Positions 34,201 to 42,679 of a stretch of DNA of 64,000 nt are shown here, in pieces. Source of the stretch: Martelella mediterranea (GTDB lineage Bacteria; Pseudomonadota; Alphaproteobacteria; Rhizobiales; Rhizobiaceae); NCBI GenBank assembly GCA_003001975.1, contig PVUG01000001.1, positions 422,791-486,790 of the forward strand, read 5' to 3'. Made by a program: the position numbers and the translations under genes. Positions within the stretch are counted from its first letter, which is position 1; every line of letters begins with the position of its first letter. The notes below the pieces were generated by a model. It saw only the letters and a list, made by a program, of their open reading frames with translations, had not been told where the DNA came from and did not search any database.

Positions 34201-34522
34201 GCCGGCCGCCCTTGGCGTGGGTGAAGGGGCCTCCTTCCGCGCGCCGATGGCAACGGCGGTGATCGGCGGCATCATCGTCTCCACCGTTTTGAGCCTGCTG
34301 GTGGTGCCCGCCTTCTTCATGATCATGGATGATATTGCCGGGCTGCTGAGATTGGTGTTCGGCCGTTTCATCGGCCGGCGCGACCCCGACGATCATGTCT
34401 ACACGACGGAAGAAACCGGCAAGCTCGGCGAGGCCAATCGTGCCAAAATTGCCAAACTCGAAGAACGACTCGACACTATCGAGAACAAGCGCGACGAATA
34501 TGGCCGGCACGGCATGGCCTGA
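31238..34522 (+). CDS. RND multidrug efflux permease (AcrB/MdtB type)
   Basis: The 1094-residue inner-membrane pump has the twofold RND layout: a first helix (PVAPLLLLGLLLFMGLQAF), a porter domain with GAAPAELEMQV, and helices two to six with TGILVDDAIVEVENIERH. This contains the adjacent aspartates of the proton relay. A second porter domain and helices eight to twelve (LLMLMGIVTKNAILLVDFAKEA) follow, and a charged C-terminal tail ends the protein. It exports hydrophobic compounds using the proton gradient. There is no outer-membrane factor gene next to it. The operon ends in the terminator at 34595. Confidence 0.93.
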   Translation: MNFSAWAIRNPVAPLLLLGLLLFMGLQAFRDLPITRFPNIDVPVVAVTVTQSGAAPAELEMQVTKKIEDAIASVSGVDELNSTVTDGVSTTSVLFRMEVKPDEALRDVKDAIDNIRSDLPANADEPVVRKIDVEGQAIQTFAVSSPNMSLEELSWFVDDTVERALQGIRGVGRVDRYGGADREIQVSLDENKLASYGITASDVNAQLRQTNADTGSGRGQVAGAEQAIRTLGDARSVSDLADTMIALGNGRFARLSDLGTVTDTYEEPRTFARHDGNPVVSFGVFRSKGASEVTVADAVAEALDTVRAEHPDVSISLIDDAVYFTKGNYTAALDTLYEGAILAIIVVFLFLHNWRATLIAAVALPFSVIPTFWVMDLLGFSLNLVSLISLTLATGILVDDAIVEVENIERHIGMGKTPYRAALDAADEIGLAVIATSFTIIAVFAPVSFMPGIPGQYFIQFGLTVAFAVFFSLVVARLITPVMAAYILKPAKHKAKEDTETNDGRAMRGYTAAVRWTTRWRYPTLGLAIVVLIVSGYFMSRIPGSFMPPEDASRIVLSVELPPNAQLSDTEAMTRIVTERIEGFQGVESVTVLGGSSPLGDLEYRRATVTVTLENLAHSLPEAIVNDIIGGLPLIGKYLPKLEPQGREIPQWQIEQEVLAALSDIPDLRVTKLNDRGQRDIQFNFLSDNEEDLQQAVAILESKLRADPMLDKVSSEGALPRPELQIHPKKEIAARLGVTPAQIANTVRVATVGDIDANLPKISLDNRLIPIRVRTDLELRRDLSAIRNLKVQTASGEMVPLSVVADVNYTEGVATVDRYDRHRVVTIGANLPPGVALDPATARFREIVDNTEIPETVTLVESGDAKILAEMQQSFVNAMLLGLFLVLAVLILLFKDVIQPFTILFSLPLALGGVAIALILTDEPVSMPVMIGLLMLMGIVTKNAILLVDFAKEAIWHGLERRAALVEAGRKRARPIIMTSIAMSAGMLPAALGVGEGASFRAPMATAVIGGIIVSTVLSLLVVPAFFMIMDDIAGLLRLVFGRFIGRRDPDDHVYTTEETGKLGEANRAKIAKLEERLDTIENKRDEYGRHGMA

Positions 34523-34594
34523 TGGCGTCGGATTGGTAAGCGGAAACATTCCGCTAGCCGAAAACGCGATTTTGTTTAAATCGTTTCGCTCAGG

Positions 34595-34618
34595 GGCCGG
34601 TGCAAAACCGGCCTTTTT
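34595..34618 (+). terminator. intrinsic terminator of the RND operon
   Basis: GGCCGGT (34595-34601) and ACCGGCC (34607-34613) pair around GCAAA and are followed by five T. Confidence 0.88.
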
Positions 34619-34677
34619 GCCATTTGCAACACTGTTTGCAGCCCCGTACCGCAAACGTCAAAAAATCCGCCTCCCGG

Positions 34678-34691
34678 TTGATTGAAATCAA
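34678..34691. promoter_or_regulatory. FNR/FixK-type anaerobox
   Basis: TTGATTGAAATCAA matches the FNR/FixK/DNR consensus TTGAT-N4-ATCAA exactly. It lies about 277 bases before the Crp/Fnr regulator gene in the gap after the RND operon. It therefore probably drives that gene from a long leader, by autoregulation or through another FNR-family protein. No other gene supports the region 34523-34967. Confidence 0.7.
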
Positions 34692-34967
34692 TACCCCGGC
34701 CGCCCTCTGCTTCTAGGTTTCAGACAGGCGAAAGACCGGCCTCTTCCCTCCCAACCTGGAAAGCCGGCCTTTGCCACAGACGGACAATACCGGCGGATTG
34801 CCGGATTGTCTGGGAAATGTCGATTTTGAAGCGTCAGGCCCATGCATCCCGAAACGGGGAACAGGCCGGATGCCAGCAACCGGCGACATTGCGGCGTGCA
34901 CCGGTCGAGTTGCAGATTTGGATAGGCAAAAGCCCGGTCGCCGCGGGGCCGGGACGGGAGACGGACA

Positions 34968-35654
34968 GTGAACAGGACCCTCTTGCTGAACGAGCGCAAA
35001 AAAACGCTTTTTGTCGAAACCAAGCTGACGGCCAACATGGACATGGCGACCATGAACAAATTGATGGAATGTGCAACCTTCGCCAATTGCTATCCCCGGG
35101 ACGTGGTATTCCGCGAAGGTGATCCGGCGACCCATTTTTACAGCGTGCTTTCCGGCTATGTGCGCCTTTACAGGCAGAACAGCGAAGGCCGTGAAGCCGA
35201 TATCCGCGTATGCGGCCCTGGCGACAGCTTTGCCGATGACCTGATCTTCGGCGGCGATACCTATGAATATCACGCCCAGGCCGCCGACAAGGCGATGCTG
35301 GCGCGCTACGATATCAACCGGGTGCGCAACGCGGCTCAAGCCGATGACGGCATGCTGGCGCGCGCCATTGCCGGTTCCCTTGCCGACCAGCTTCAGGAAA
35401 CCATGGACTGCATCGCCAATGACCGGCTCAACACAGCCGTTCAGCGGGTGGCGCTCTACCTTCTGGAACAGGCCGATGGCCAGGAATCGCCGGCATCCTT
35501 CCGCCTTTCCTTCCAGAAGAGCCTTCTTGCCGGAAAGCTGGGACTTGCCCCCGAAGCGCTTTCCCGCGCCTTCGCAACGCTGAAAGGTCTCGGCGTTCAC
35601 GTACACGGTCGCATCATCGAAATTGAGGATATGGACGCGCTGCGGGCTCTCTGA
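34968..35654 (+). CDS. Crp/Fnr family transcriptional regulator
   Basis: The protein has 228 residues with a cyclic-nucleotide-like sensor domain (YPRDVVFREGDPATHFYSVLSGYVRLYRQ), a dimer helix and a winged helix-turn-helix (SLLAGKLGLAPEALSRAFATLKGLGV). It lacks the N-terminal cysteine cluster of oxygen-sensing FNR. The recognition helix EALSRAF, with Glu, Ser and Arg, is that of FNR-type DNA binding. This places it with the DNR/NnrR-like nitrogen oxide or redox regulators. The start codon is GTG/ATG-ambiguous; an ATG at about 34968 with GGGAGACGGACAG upstream is used. It is followed by a bidirectional terminator shared with ureG. Confidence 0.85.
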   Translation: MNRTLLLNERKKTLFVETKLTANMDMATMNKLMECATFANCYPRDVVFREGDPATHFYSVLSGYVRLYRQNSEGREADIRVCGPGDSFADDLIFGGDTYEYHAQAADKAMLARYDINRVRNAAQADDGMLARAIAGSLADQLQETMDCIANDRLNTAVQRVALYLLEQADGQESPASFRLSFQKSLLAGKLGLAPEALSRAFATLKGLGVHVHGRIIEIEDMDALRAL

Positions 35655-35682
35655 TCTGCGCACCGATCATGCGACCGACCTG

Positions 35683-35711
35683 AAAACCGGCAGGGCTCCC
35701 TGCCGGTTTTT
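35683..35711. terminator. bidirectional intrinsic terminator between Crp/Fnr gene and ureG
   Basis: AAAACCGGCAGGG and CCCTGCCGGTTTT form a perfect 13-base stem around CT, with T runs on both strands. It serves both convergent genes. Confidence 0.9.
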
Positions 35712-35731
35712 CCGTTTATGGGAGGCGCGTT

Positions 35732-36343
35732 TCAAAGACCGCCGTTTTCCTTCAGGAAAGACACGATCGCCTCGACGCCGTCGCCGCGCTTCAGGTCGGT
35801 GAACACCGTCGGCGCGCCCGAACGCATGCGCTCCGCATCGCCGGCCATGACATCGAGATTGACCTCGACATAGGGTGCGAGGTCCTTCTTGTTGATGATC
35901 AGCAGGTCGGAGCGGGTGATTCCGGGCCCGCCCTTGCGCGGGATTTCCTCGCCCTGGGCCACCGAGATCACGTAAATGGTGATGTCGGCAAGATCCGGCG
36001 AGAAGGTTGCCGCCAGATTGTCGCCGCCCGATTCGATGAAGATGATGTCGAGATCGGGGATCCGGCTGTTGATTTCGGCAATCGCCTGAAGATTGATCGT
36101 CGCATCCTCGCGGATGGCGGTATGCGGGCAGCCGCCCGTTTCCACGCCGACGATCCGGTCGGAGGTGAGCGCCTGCATACGCACCAGCGCCTCGGCATCC
36201 TCACGCGTATAGATGTCGTTGGTGACGACGGCGACGGAATAATCCCGGCCCATCGCCTTGCACAGCTTTTCCGTCAGCGCCGTCTTGCCGGAGCCCACCG
36301 GGCCGCCGATGCCGACGCGCAAAGGACCGTTTTCAGACTTCAT
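35732..36343 (-). CDS. ureG: urease accessory GTPase UreG
   Basis: UreG is the GTPase that drives nickel delivery into the urease active site in complex with UreE, UreF and UreH. The 203-residue sequence has Walker [10 protein letters not shown] at residues 13-21, [13 protein letters not shown], the nickel-binding CPH of [15 protein letters not shown], Walker-B-like [15 protein letters not shown] and NKKD for guanine recognition. It is the last gene of the ureE-ureF-ureG set. No ureA, ureB, ureC or ureD is present in the window. Confidence 0.96.
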   Translation of the reverse strand: MKSENGPLRVGIGGPVGSGKTALTEKLCKAMGRDYSVAVVTNDIYTREDAEALVRMQALTSDRIVGVETGGCPHTAIREDATINLQAIAEINSRIPDLDIIFIESGGDNLAATFSPDLADITIYVISVAQGEEIPRKGGPGITRSDLLIINKKDLAPYVEVNLDVMAGDAERMRSGAPTVFTDLKRGDGVEAIVSFLKENGGL

Positions 36344-36367
36344 GTCGAACCTCGTCAGTTACAGAAT

Positions 36368-37087
36368 TCAGCTACGAAACAGGCGCGAATGCTGGGTTTC
36401 GTGCCGAAGTGTGGAAATATCGGCCCGGAACGTACAGCCGCCAAGATCATCGAGACCTGACCGCGCAGCGCGCGAAGCCGTTTCCAGAATGGTCTTTTCC
36501 AGCCCGGACAACACTTCAAGGCCCGCCACCTGACCGCACAGCGAAAGCCGTATGGCGGCCGAAACCGATTGTGCGATCTGGGCATGGAGATAGCCCTGGC
36601 AGGCAGCCGTCAGACCGATACCATGGGCAGAGGCGACCGCGCCGAAGGCAACCGGCAAGGCAATCGTCTCGGGCAATTCATCAAGCACCGGCGCCGGCCA
36701 TGCGCGCGCCGCCGTCACAAAGGCAGCCCCAAGCGCCAGTGTTTCGGCATGGCGCTCGCGCGCGCCGGCAAGGGCTGTCGCAAGGGCGGCCGTTTCGCCA
36801 ATGCGCGCAACATCGCCGCCCGCCCTGTGGCTTTCGCACAAAAGCAGCGCATCGTTCCACAGGAAGCCCTGCGCAAGCCCCGATGAAAGCCAGGCTTTCA
36901 GCCCTTCGGCATCTTCCAGCAGCCGGTCATGGACGGCCCGCTCCAAACCGCCGGAATAGGCAAAGCCGCCGAGCGGAAAGGCGGGAGAAAGCCAGGACAG
37001 CAGCCGAAGCAGCGATGTCCCCGAAACGGCGGTCTCGTCAATCGTGGTGGTGGTGATGGCCGTGATGGTCGTGATCTCCGTGATCAT
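36368..37087 (-). CDS. ureF: urease accessory protein UreF
   Basis: An all-helical GTPase-activating partner of UreG. Marks are [24 protein letters not shown] near the N-terminus (short form: [16 protein letters not shown]), a central [14 protein letters not shown] and [15 protein letters not shown]. The start is difficult. No ATG lies between the end of ureE and the conserved core, and the nearest in-frame ATG is at 37087, inside the histidine-rich tail of ureE. The CAC/CAT repeats read here as Thr/Ile codons. This gives 239 residues and a 50-base overlap; a rare start such as ATT at the ureE stop is possible. It is probably translated by coupling to ureE. Confidence 0.9.
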   Translation of the reverse strand: MITEITTITAITTTTIDETAVSGTSLLRLLSWLSPAFPLGGFAYSGGLERAVHDRLLEDAEGLKAWLSSGLAQGFLWNDALLLCESHRAGGDVARIGETAALATALAGARERHAETLALGAAFVTAARAWPAPVLDELPETIALPVAFGAVASAHGIGLTAACQGYLHAQIAQSVSAAIRLSLCGQVAGLEVLSGLEKTILETASRAARSGLDDLGGCTFRADISTLRHETQHSRLFRS

Positions 37088-37562
37088 GATCGTGGTGGTG
37101 ATGATCACCGTGATGATGATCGTGGCCGCCATGGCTGTGATAGGCGCCGCGCACCGGCTGGAACGGTTCGACAATTTCGCTGACCGTCGCGCCGAGACCG
37201 ATGAGCATCTGTCGGATGACATGGTCGCGCAGGATCAGGATACGGTCGGTCTCGATCTGCGCCGGCAGGTGCCGGTTGCCGAGATGCCAGGCAAGTTCGA
37301 TGATGTGGAGGCCATCGCGCGGGCGGATTTCGTAGAGTTCTTCGGGTGCCGCGACGATCTCGATCTTCGACCCGTCTTCCAGCACCAGCCGGTCGCCGCT
37401 TGCAAAAAGAACGGCATCCTTCAAATCGAGCATGACCGAACCGCCATTGGCCAGCTTCAGCGCCTTGCGCCGCAAATGGCGCCCGTCATGTGTCAACTCG
37501 ACACGTCCGGCAAGCGGGCCATTGTCCTCCCCTGCCGGAATGTAAGTGGTAACGCGTTGCAT
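37038..37562 (-). CDS. ureE: urease accessory nickel chaperone UreE
   Basis: A dimeric nickel metallochaperone of 174 residues. The N-terminal domain runs from MQRVTTYIP to the [15 protein letters not shown] segment. The peptide-binding C-terminal domain contains the [11 protein letters not shown] core with the conserved His. The tail has about 30 residues dominated by His and Asp ([15 protein letters not shown] and so on), which binds extra Ni2+. The start is the ATG at 37562, preceded by AAGGGG. ureF overlaps the tail in another frame. Confidence 0.94.
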   Translation of the reverse strand: MQRVTTYIPAGEDNGPLAGRVELTHDGRHLRRKALKLANGGSVMLDLKDAVLFASGDRLVLEDGSKIEIVAAPEELYEIRPRDGLHIIELAWHLGNRHLPAQIETDRILILRDHVIRQMLIGLGATVSEIVEPFQPVRGAYHSHGGHDHHHGDHHHHDHDHGDHDHHGHHHHHD

Positions 37563-37657
37563 TGTTTCCCCTTCGCTCACGCCTGAAACAATCCAGGGTG
37601 ATCAGTATTCATAGCAAGATTGTATCGCTTGGCAAGCGCGTGCACTGCAGCAAAGGT

Positions 37658-38851
37658 TCACGCATGACCGGCATGATGGGGATGGCTAGGATCGTCGATC
37701 TTTTCGGTCTCGACATCGGCGGAAAGCTCCTGGCGGGCCTTGCCGGTCGGCTGGCGGGTAAAGCCGGTCATCGGGCCGGACTGCTGGAAGTCGCGCTTGA
37801 TCTCGACATCGGAGGTCAGATAGGCGGTGACCAGTTCGGCAATCGAGCGCAGCGCATGCATATGGATGCGCTCATAACCGTGCGAGGCATCGACGCCGAA
37901 GGCGACCAGCGCGGTGCGCACATCAGCGCCGGCTTCCACCGCGCTTGCCGAATCCGAGCGGTAATAGCGGAAGACATCCTTCTGGTAGCGGATATCGTTG
38001 AACTTGCAGACATCGACCAGCTTTTTCGTCAGGTGCCAGTCGAAGGGCCCGGTCTGGTCGGCCATGGCAATGGTGACGCCGAATTCGGAGGAATTCTGGC
38101 CGGGCGCGGACGTGCCGTTGTCGATGGAGACCAGCGAAGCGACCTCGGGCGAAACGATTGACGAAGCGCCGACGCCGACTTCCTCGGCAATGGTGAACAG
38201 CCAGTGGCTGGCCACCGGGGTTTCGATATTGGCATCCTGCATCGCCTTCAGCGCGGCGAGCATCAGCGCCACGCCGGCCTTGTTGTCGAGGTGACGGGAG
38301 ACGATGAAGCCGTTGTCGAGAAATTCCGGCTGCGGGTCGATGGCAACGATATCGCCGATCTCGATGCCCAGCCGGTCGAGGTCTTCCTCGTCGCGGGTCA
38401 ACGCATCGACGCGCAGTTCGACATAGTCCCAGCCCACCGGCATTTCGTCGATTTCATTGTTATAGGTGTGGCCGGAGGCCTTCAGCGGCAGGATGGTGCC
38501 GCGGTAAGCGCCCTTTTCGGTGAAAACCGTTGCCCGCGCCCCTTCGGCAAAGCGCGCCGACCATGTGCCGATCGGCACAAGCTTGAGACGGCCATTGTCC
38601 TTCAGGAATTTCACCTGGGCGCCGAGTGTGTCGACATGGGAAACGACGGCGCGCGCGCCGCGACTGTCAACGCCCCTGCGCACGGCCCTGATCGCGCCGC
38701 GCCGGGTCAGTTCGACGGAAAGGCCGAGCTTTTCCAGCTCTCCCGTCACGAACCGGACGATCGGATCAGTGTAACCTGTCGGCGAGGGAATCGCGAGCAG
38801 CGATTTCAGCATGTCGGACAGGTACTCGGAATCAATCGTCAGTCGTTGCAT
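37658..38851 (-). CDS. M42-family peptidase of the NAGGN osmolyte locus
   Basis: A metallopeptidase-like protein of 397 residues with PSPTGYTDPIVRFV at the N-terminus, the metal-site HVDTLGA, KASGHTYNNE and SRHLDNKAGVALML, and the catalytic glutamates in TIAEEVGVGA. It is the third member of a conserved trio with ngg and asnO (the TIGR03106 type). Its role may be hydrolysis or turnover of N-acetylglutaminylglutamine amide or its precursors; this is not established. The ATG at 38851 lies four bases after the ngg stop; a GTG precedes it directly. The C-terminus is rich in charged residues and ends HPHHAGHA. Confidence 0.9.
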   Translation of the reverse strand: MQRLTIDSEYLSDMLKSLLAIPSPTGYTDPIVRFVTGELEKLGLSVELTRRGAIRAVRRGVDSRGARAVVSHVDTLGAQVKFLKDNGRLKLVPIGTWSARFAEGARATVFTEKGAYRGTILPLKASGHTYNNEIDEMPVGWDYVELRVDALTRDEEDLDRLGIEIGDIVAIDPQPEFLDNGFIVSRHLDNKAGVALMLAALKAMQDANIETPVASHWLFTIAEEVGVGASSIVSPEVASLVSIDNGTSAPGQNSSEFGVTIAMADQTGPFDWHLTKKLVDVCKFNDIRYQKDVFRYYRSDSASAVEAGADVRTALVAFGVDASHGYERIHMHALRSIAELVTAYLTSDVEIKRDFQQSGPMTGFTRQPTGKARQELSADVETEKIDDPSHPHHAGHA

Positions 38852-38854
38852 CAC

Positions 38855-40678
38855 TCACTCATTTTTCTGCGTCTCGCGGGCTGAAGCCCTGGCCCCTGCC
38901 GGCATGGACAGCGGGAACAGCAGATCGACGAACCGTTCGGCCGTCGGCTGCGGCTCGTGGTTGGCAAGCCCCGGACGCTCGTTGGCCTCAATAAAAGCGT
39001 ATTCCGGGTTTTGGGGTGACTTGATCATCAAATCAATCCCCACGACCGGAATATTGATCGCACGGGCAGCGGAAATCGCGGCATCCACAAGCTTTGGGTG
39101 GACGATATCGGTGACATCGTGGATGGTTCCGCCGGTGTGCAGATTGGCGGTGCGCCGGACACGGATTTCCTCGCCGTCCTGCGGTACATCGGCAAAGGTG
39201 TAGCCGGCGCTGCGCACCGTCCGCTCGGTTTCGGCATCAAGCGGAATGGAGGATTCGCCGCCGGTGGCCGCACTTCTGCGCTCGCTCTGGGTGGAAATCA
39301 GCTGTTCGATGGTGGAGCGTCCGTCACCGATTATATGCGCCGGACGGCGCACGGCGGCGGCGACCAGACGGTAATTGATGACGATCAGCCGCAGGTCTTC
39401 GCCTTCGACCATTTCCTCGATCAGCACCGTATCGCAATAGGCCTTGGCCGCGTCCACGGCTTCGCGCACTTCCTCAAGCGTCGTGACCCCGACGGAAATC
39501 CCCCGCCCCTGTTCGCCGCGCGCCGGTTTGACGACAAGCCTGCCGGCATCTTCCAGAAAACCGGCAATCGCATCATCCCCGGCATCCGAAGTCATCTGCC
39601 GCGGCACCCTGACGCCGGCCTCCTCGACGAAGCGGCGGGTCACCGACTTGTCATCGCAGATCGACATCGCGACCGATGTCGTCAGTTCAGAGAGACTTTC
39701 GCGACAGTGGATCGAGCGCCCCCCATAGGACAGTCGGAAGAAGCCGCCCTTGGCGTCGGTCACTTCCGCAGAAATGCCGCGACGGCGCGCCTCCCCGACG
39801 ATCAGTTGCGCATAGGGGTTCAGCGCCTCGTAGTCTTCCTGCTCGGGGCCGGTGAAAAGCTTCTCGTTGATCTGGTTCTTGCGTTTGACGGTAAAATAGG
39901 GAACCCGTTTGAACCCGAGCTTTTCATAAAGCTTGATCGCCGGCACATTGTCGTGCAGCACCGAGAGATCGAGATGCGAGGAACCGCGGGCAAGGAAATG
40001 CTCGGCCAGCCGGCGCACCAGCGCTTCGCCAATGCCGCGCTGACGAGCCTGCGGATCGCTGGCCAGACACCAAAGCGATGCCCCCTTTTCCGGATCGTTG
40101 AACACACGGCCATGGTCGATGCCGGTCACGGTGCCCAGAATCTTGCCGGTATGCTCGTCTTCGGCGACGAAATAGACAATCGAGCGGGCATCGCGCTGAC
40201 GCCAGAAGAAGTCCGGGCGCACCACCACCATGCCGCGGGCGGCATAGATGCGGTTGATGGCCTGGGCATCGATTTCCGATGTCAGCCGGCGGATGAAAAA
40301 GCCCTGCGGCGGCTTCGACGCCGCCGTATGATAGGTCGAAAGATCGAGCCTATAGGTGTGCGAGGGATCGAGGAACACTTCCTGCGGCGCATTGGCGAGC
40401 ACCACATGCGGATCGCGCACATAGATCGCGATGTCGCGGTGGTCCGGCACCTCGGCCCGCAATGTCTCGATCAGCAGCTTGGTATCGGAAAAGGTCTGGC
40501 CGAACACGATACGGCCCCAGCCGCAATCGATCGAAACATCCGCTTTCATGGCGCCGCTGTCGTCACCATTGTTGATCGGCGGCTTCATGCCCTGGGTCCG
40601 CATCTTCTTCAAGCGATGGGAATAGGCATCGCGGCCGCGGTGCTCCGGTTGATCCTTCGGACCCTTTTCCGCGTTCAT
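38855..40678 (-). CDS. ngg: N-acetylglutaminylglutamine synthetase
   Basis: A two-domain enzyme that makes the dipeptide precursor of the osmolyte NAGGN. After a variable N-terminus comes a GNAT acetyltransferase domain (about residues 130-270, with CLASDPQARQRGIGEALVRRL as CoA loop, short form RQRGIGEAL). An ATP-grasp ligase domain follows (about 290-590, with VVKPARGEQGRGISVGV and GIDLMIKSPQNPEYAFIEAN, where Asp, Glu and Asn bind Mg-ATP). The ATG at 40678 has GAGGAAAA upstream; the open frame beyond is inside asnO. It is known as ngg in Sinorhizobium meliloti and Pseudomonas, where synthesis is induced by osmotic stress. Confidence 0.94.
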   Translation of the reverse strand: MNAEKGPKDQPEHRGRDAYSHRLKKMRTQGMKPPINNGDDSGAMKADVSIDCGWGRIVFGQTFSDTKLLIETLRAEVPDHRDIAIYVRDPHVVLANAPQEVFLDPSHTYRLDLSTYHTAASKPPQGFFIRRLTSEIDAQAINRIYAARGMVVVRPDFFWRQRDARSIVYFVAEDEHTGKILGTVTGIDHGRVFNDPEKGASLWCLASDPQARQRGIGEALVRRLAEHFLARGSSHLDLSVLHDNVPAIKLYEKLGFKRVPYFTVKRKNQINEKLFTGPEQEDYEALNPYAQLIVGEARRRGISAEVTDAKGGFFRLSYGGRSIHCRESLSELTTSVAMSICDDKSVTRRFVEEAGVRVPRQMTSDAGDDAIAGFLEDAGRLVVKPARGEQGRGISVGVTTLEEVREAVDAAKAYCDTVLIEEMVEGEDLRLIVINYRLVAAAVRRPAHIIGDGRSTIEQLISTQSERRSAATGGESSIPLDAETERTVRSAGYTFADVPQDGEEIRVRRTANLHTGGTIHDVTDIVHPKLVDAAISAARAINIPVVGIDLMIKSPQNPEYAFIEANERPGLANHEPQPTAERFVDLLFPLSMPAGARASARETQKNE

Positions 40679-40688
40679 CGGCTTTTCC

Positions 40689-42464
40689 TCAAATCTCGTG
40701 AGACTGCAACCACATTTCCAGAAGCGCAACCTGCCAGAGTTCCGATCCGCGCAACGGCGTGATGTGGCCGATCGGATCGATGAACAGGTCATCGAGATAG
40801 GATTTGTTGAACAGCCCACGCTCGCTGGAGACCTGGCTTGTCAGTGTATCACGAACCATGTCGAGATATTCGCCGGAGATGTATTTCAGCTGCGGAACCG
40901 GGAAATAGCCCTTCTTGCGGTCGATCACCTCATGCGGCACCACAAGCCGCGCGGCATCCTTCAGCACGCCCTTGCCGCCGTCATTGAGCTTGAACTCCGG
41001 CGGGATGGTGGCTGCAAGCTCGGCCAGTTCGTGGTCGAGGAAGGGCACACGGGCCTCAAGCCCCCAAGCCATGGTCATGTTGTCCACCCGCTTGACCGGA
41101 TCATCGACCAGCATGACCTGGCTGTCGAGCCGGAGCGCCCGGTCCACAGGCCCTTCGGCGCCCGGCGCCATCAGGTGGCTTTCAACGAAGGCGCGGCTGA
41201 CATCCTCCTCCGCCAGCCATTCCGGCGAGAGATGACGCGACAGCTTGGCGTGGTCGCGGTCGAAGAAGCCCTTGGCATAATCGCCGACGACATCGTTGGA
41301 ATTTTCAAGCGGCGGATACCAGTGATAGCCGGCAAAGATTTCGTCCGCGCCCTGCCCCGACTGAACCACCTTGATGTGCTTGGACACCTCGCGCGACAGC
41401 AGGAAGAAGCCGATATTGTCATAGGACACCATCGGCTCCGACATGGCGTTGATGGTGTCGGGCAAGGCGCTCATCAGGTCAGAGGACGGCACGAAGATCT
41501 TGTGGTGATCCGTGCCGAACCGTTCGGCGATCAGGTCGGAATAGCCGAATTCGTCGCCCTTTTCGCCATTGGCCTCCTCAAACCCGATGGAAAAGGTCAT
41601 CAGGTCCTTCTGGCCTTCCTCGGCCAGAAGCCCGGTGATAATCGAGGAATCGACCCCGCCCGACAGCAGCACGCCGACGGGAACGTCGGCCACCATGCGG
41701 CGGCGGACAGCCGTGCGCAGCGCATCCAGCACCCGGTCACGCCATTCCTCGCGCGACAGCCCCGCCGTTGCCGGATCGCGCTGGTGCGGCGGCGCCCAGT
41801 AGCGGATATCCTCGAAAGAGCCATCCGGCTCATAACAGCGGGTCGTCGCCGGCGGCAGCTTGCGCACGCCCTTGAGGATCGTATAGGGCGGCGGCACCAC
41901 CGCATGAAACGACATGTAATGGTGCAGCGCCACCGGATCGACCGTCTTGTCGATACCGCCGCCGCGCAGCAGCGCAGGCAACGTGGAAGCAAAGCGGATA
42001 TTCTTGCCGCTGGTCGCATAATAAAGCGGTTTGATGCCGAAACGGTCGCGCGCCAGCATCGCCTTGCCGCTGTCACGCTCGATGATGGCGAAGGCGAACA
42101 TGCCGTGGAAGTGCTGCACACAGTCCCGTCCCCAGGCGTGATAGGCCTTGAGGATCACTTCGGTATCGCCGGTGGAGAAGAACCGGTAGCCCTTTTCCTC
42201 AAGCGTCTTGCGCAGTTCCGGGTAATTGTAGATGCAGCCGTTGAACACAATCGTCAGACCGAGTTCGGGATCGGTCATCGGCTGGGCGGCTTTCTCGGAG
42301 AGGTCGATGATCTTCAGGCGGCGATGGCCGAAGGCATAATTGCCTCGGCCGAGAATGCCGCTGCCATCCGGCCCGCGCGGGGCCAGTGCCTCGGTGATGC
42401 GGGCAACGGCTTCGGCGTCCGCAAGGGTTCCGTCAAATCTGATTTCTCCGGCAATACCACACAT
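40689..42464 (-). CDS. asnO: asparagine-synthetase-like amidotransferase AsnO (NAGGN synthesis)
   Basis: An AsnB-type glutamine amidotransferase of 591 residues that amidates N-acetylglutaminylglutamine to the final osmolyte. The start is fixed by the nucleophile Cys2 in MCGIAGEI at 42464, since the enzyme needs a free N-terminal cysteine. The glutaminase domain includes RGPDGSGI and FNGCIYNYPELR. The synthetase domain has the PP-loop GVLLSGGVDSSIITGLL and the FSIGFEE segment. It is the first gene of asnO-ngg-M42 peptidase, with 10- and 3-base gaps between genes. The divergent MarR gene and its palindrome suggest the operon is regulated from the shared 215-base gap. Confidence 0.94.
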   Translation of the reverse strand: MCGIAGEIRFDGTLADAEAVARITEALAPRGPDGSGILGRGNYAFGHRRLKIIDLSEKAAQPMTDPELGLTIVFNGCIYNYPELRKTLEEKGYRFFSTGDTEVILKAYHAWGRDCVQHFHGMFAFAIIERDSGKAMLARDRFGIKPLYYATSGKNIRFASTLPALLRGGGIDKTVDPVALHHYMSFHAVVPPPYTILKGVRKLPPATTRCYEPDGSFEDIRYWAPPHQRDPATAGLSREEWRDRVLDALRTAVRRRMVADVPVGVLLSGGVDSSIITGLLAEEGQKDLMTFSIGFEEANGEKGDEFGYSDLIAERFGTDHHKIFVPSSDLMSALPDTINAMSEPMVSYDNIGFFLLSREVSKHIKVVQSGQGADEIFAGYHWYPPLENSNDVVGDYAKGFFDRDHAKLSRHLSPEWLAEEDVSRAFVESHLMAPGAEGPVDRALRLDSQVMLVDDPVKRVDNMTMAWGLEARVPFLDHELAELAATIPPEFKLNDGGKGVLKDAARLVVPHEVIDRKKGYFPVPQLKYISGEYLDMVRDTLTSQVSSERGLFNKSYLDDLFIDPIGHITPLRGSELWQVALLEMWLQSHEI

Positions 42465-42632
42465 GTTCTGGACGATCGCTCCTGTCTTTGGCGCCCGGAC
42501 GACAGGAAAGGGAGGTCTCCCGACAAGCAAGGCGCATATTCAAATGTCACTGTGCCGCTTGCGATAAGACCGCGCGGCGTGATTGCGTTGCGGGCAGGTG
42601 CCCGCGCTTATGGGTTGCTTTTTGGTTACAAC

Positions 42633-42660
42633 AGAAATCGTTTGAGTTCAAATCATTTCT
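42633..42660. promoter_or_regulatory. 28-bp palindrome, likely MarR operator at the NAGGN locus
   Basis: Outer arms AGAAAT/ATTTCT and inner arms TTTGA/TCAAA are perfectly symmetric, spaced by two bases each, and centred 33 bases before the MarR start. Size and symmetry suit a dimeric winged-helix regulator such as the adjacent MarR protein. Confidence 0.65.
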
Positions 42661-42679
42661 ACTGTAATTGACTCGACTC

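Noticed and set aside
37044..37586. Val/Met-rich plus-strand frame over ureE, looking like a membrane protein
   Set aside because: The hydrophobic run is the complement of the UreE histidine codons (GTG/ATG), not a real membrane segment.
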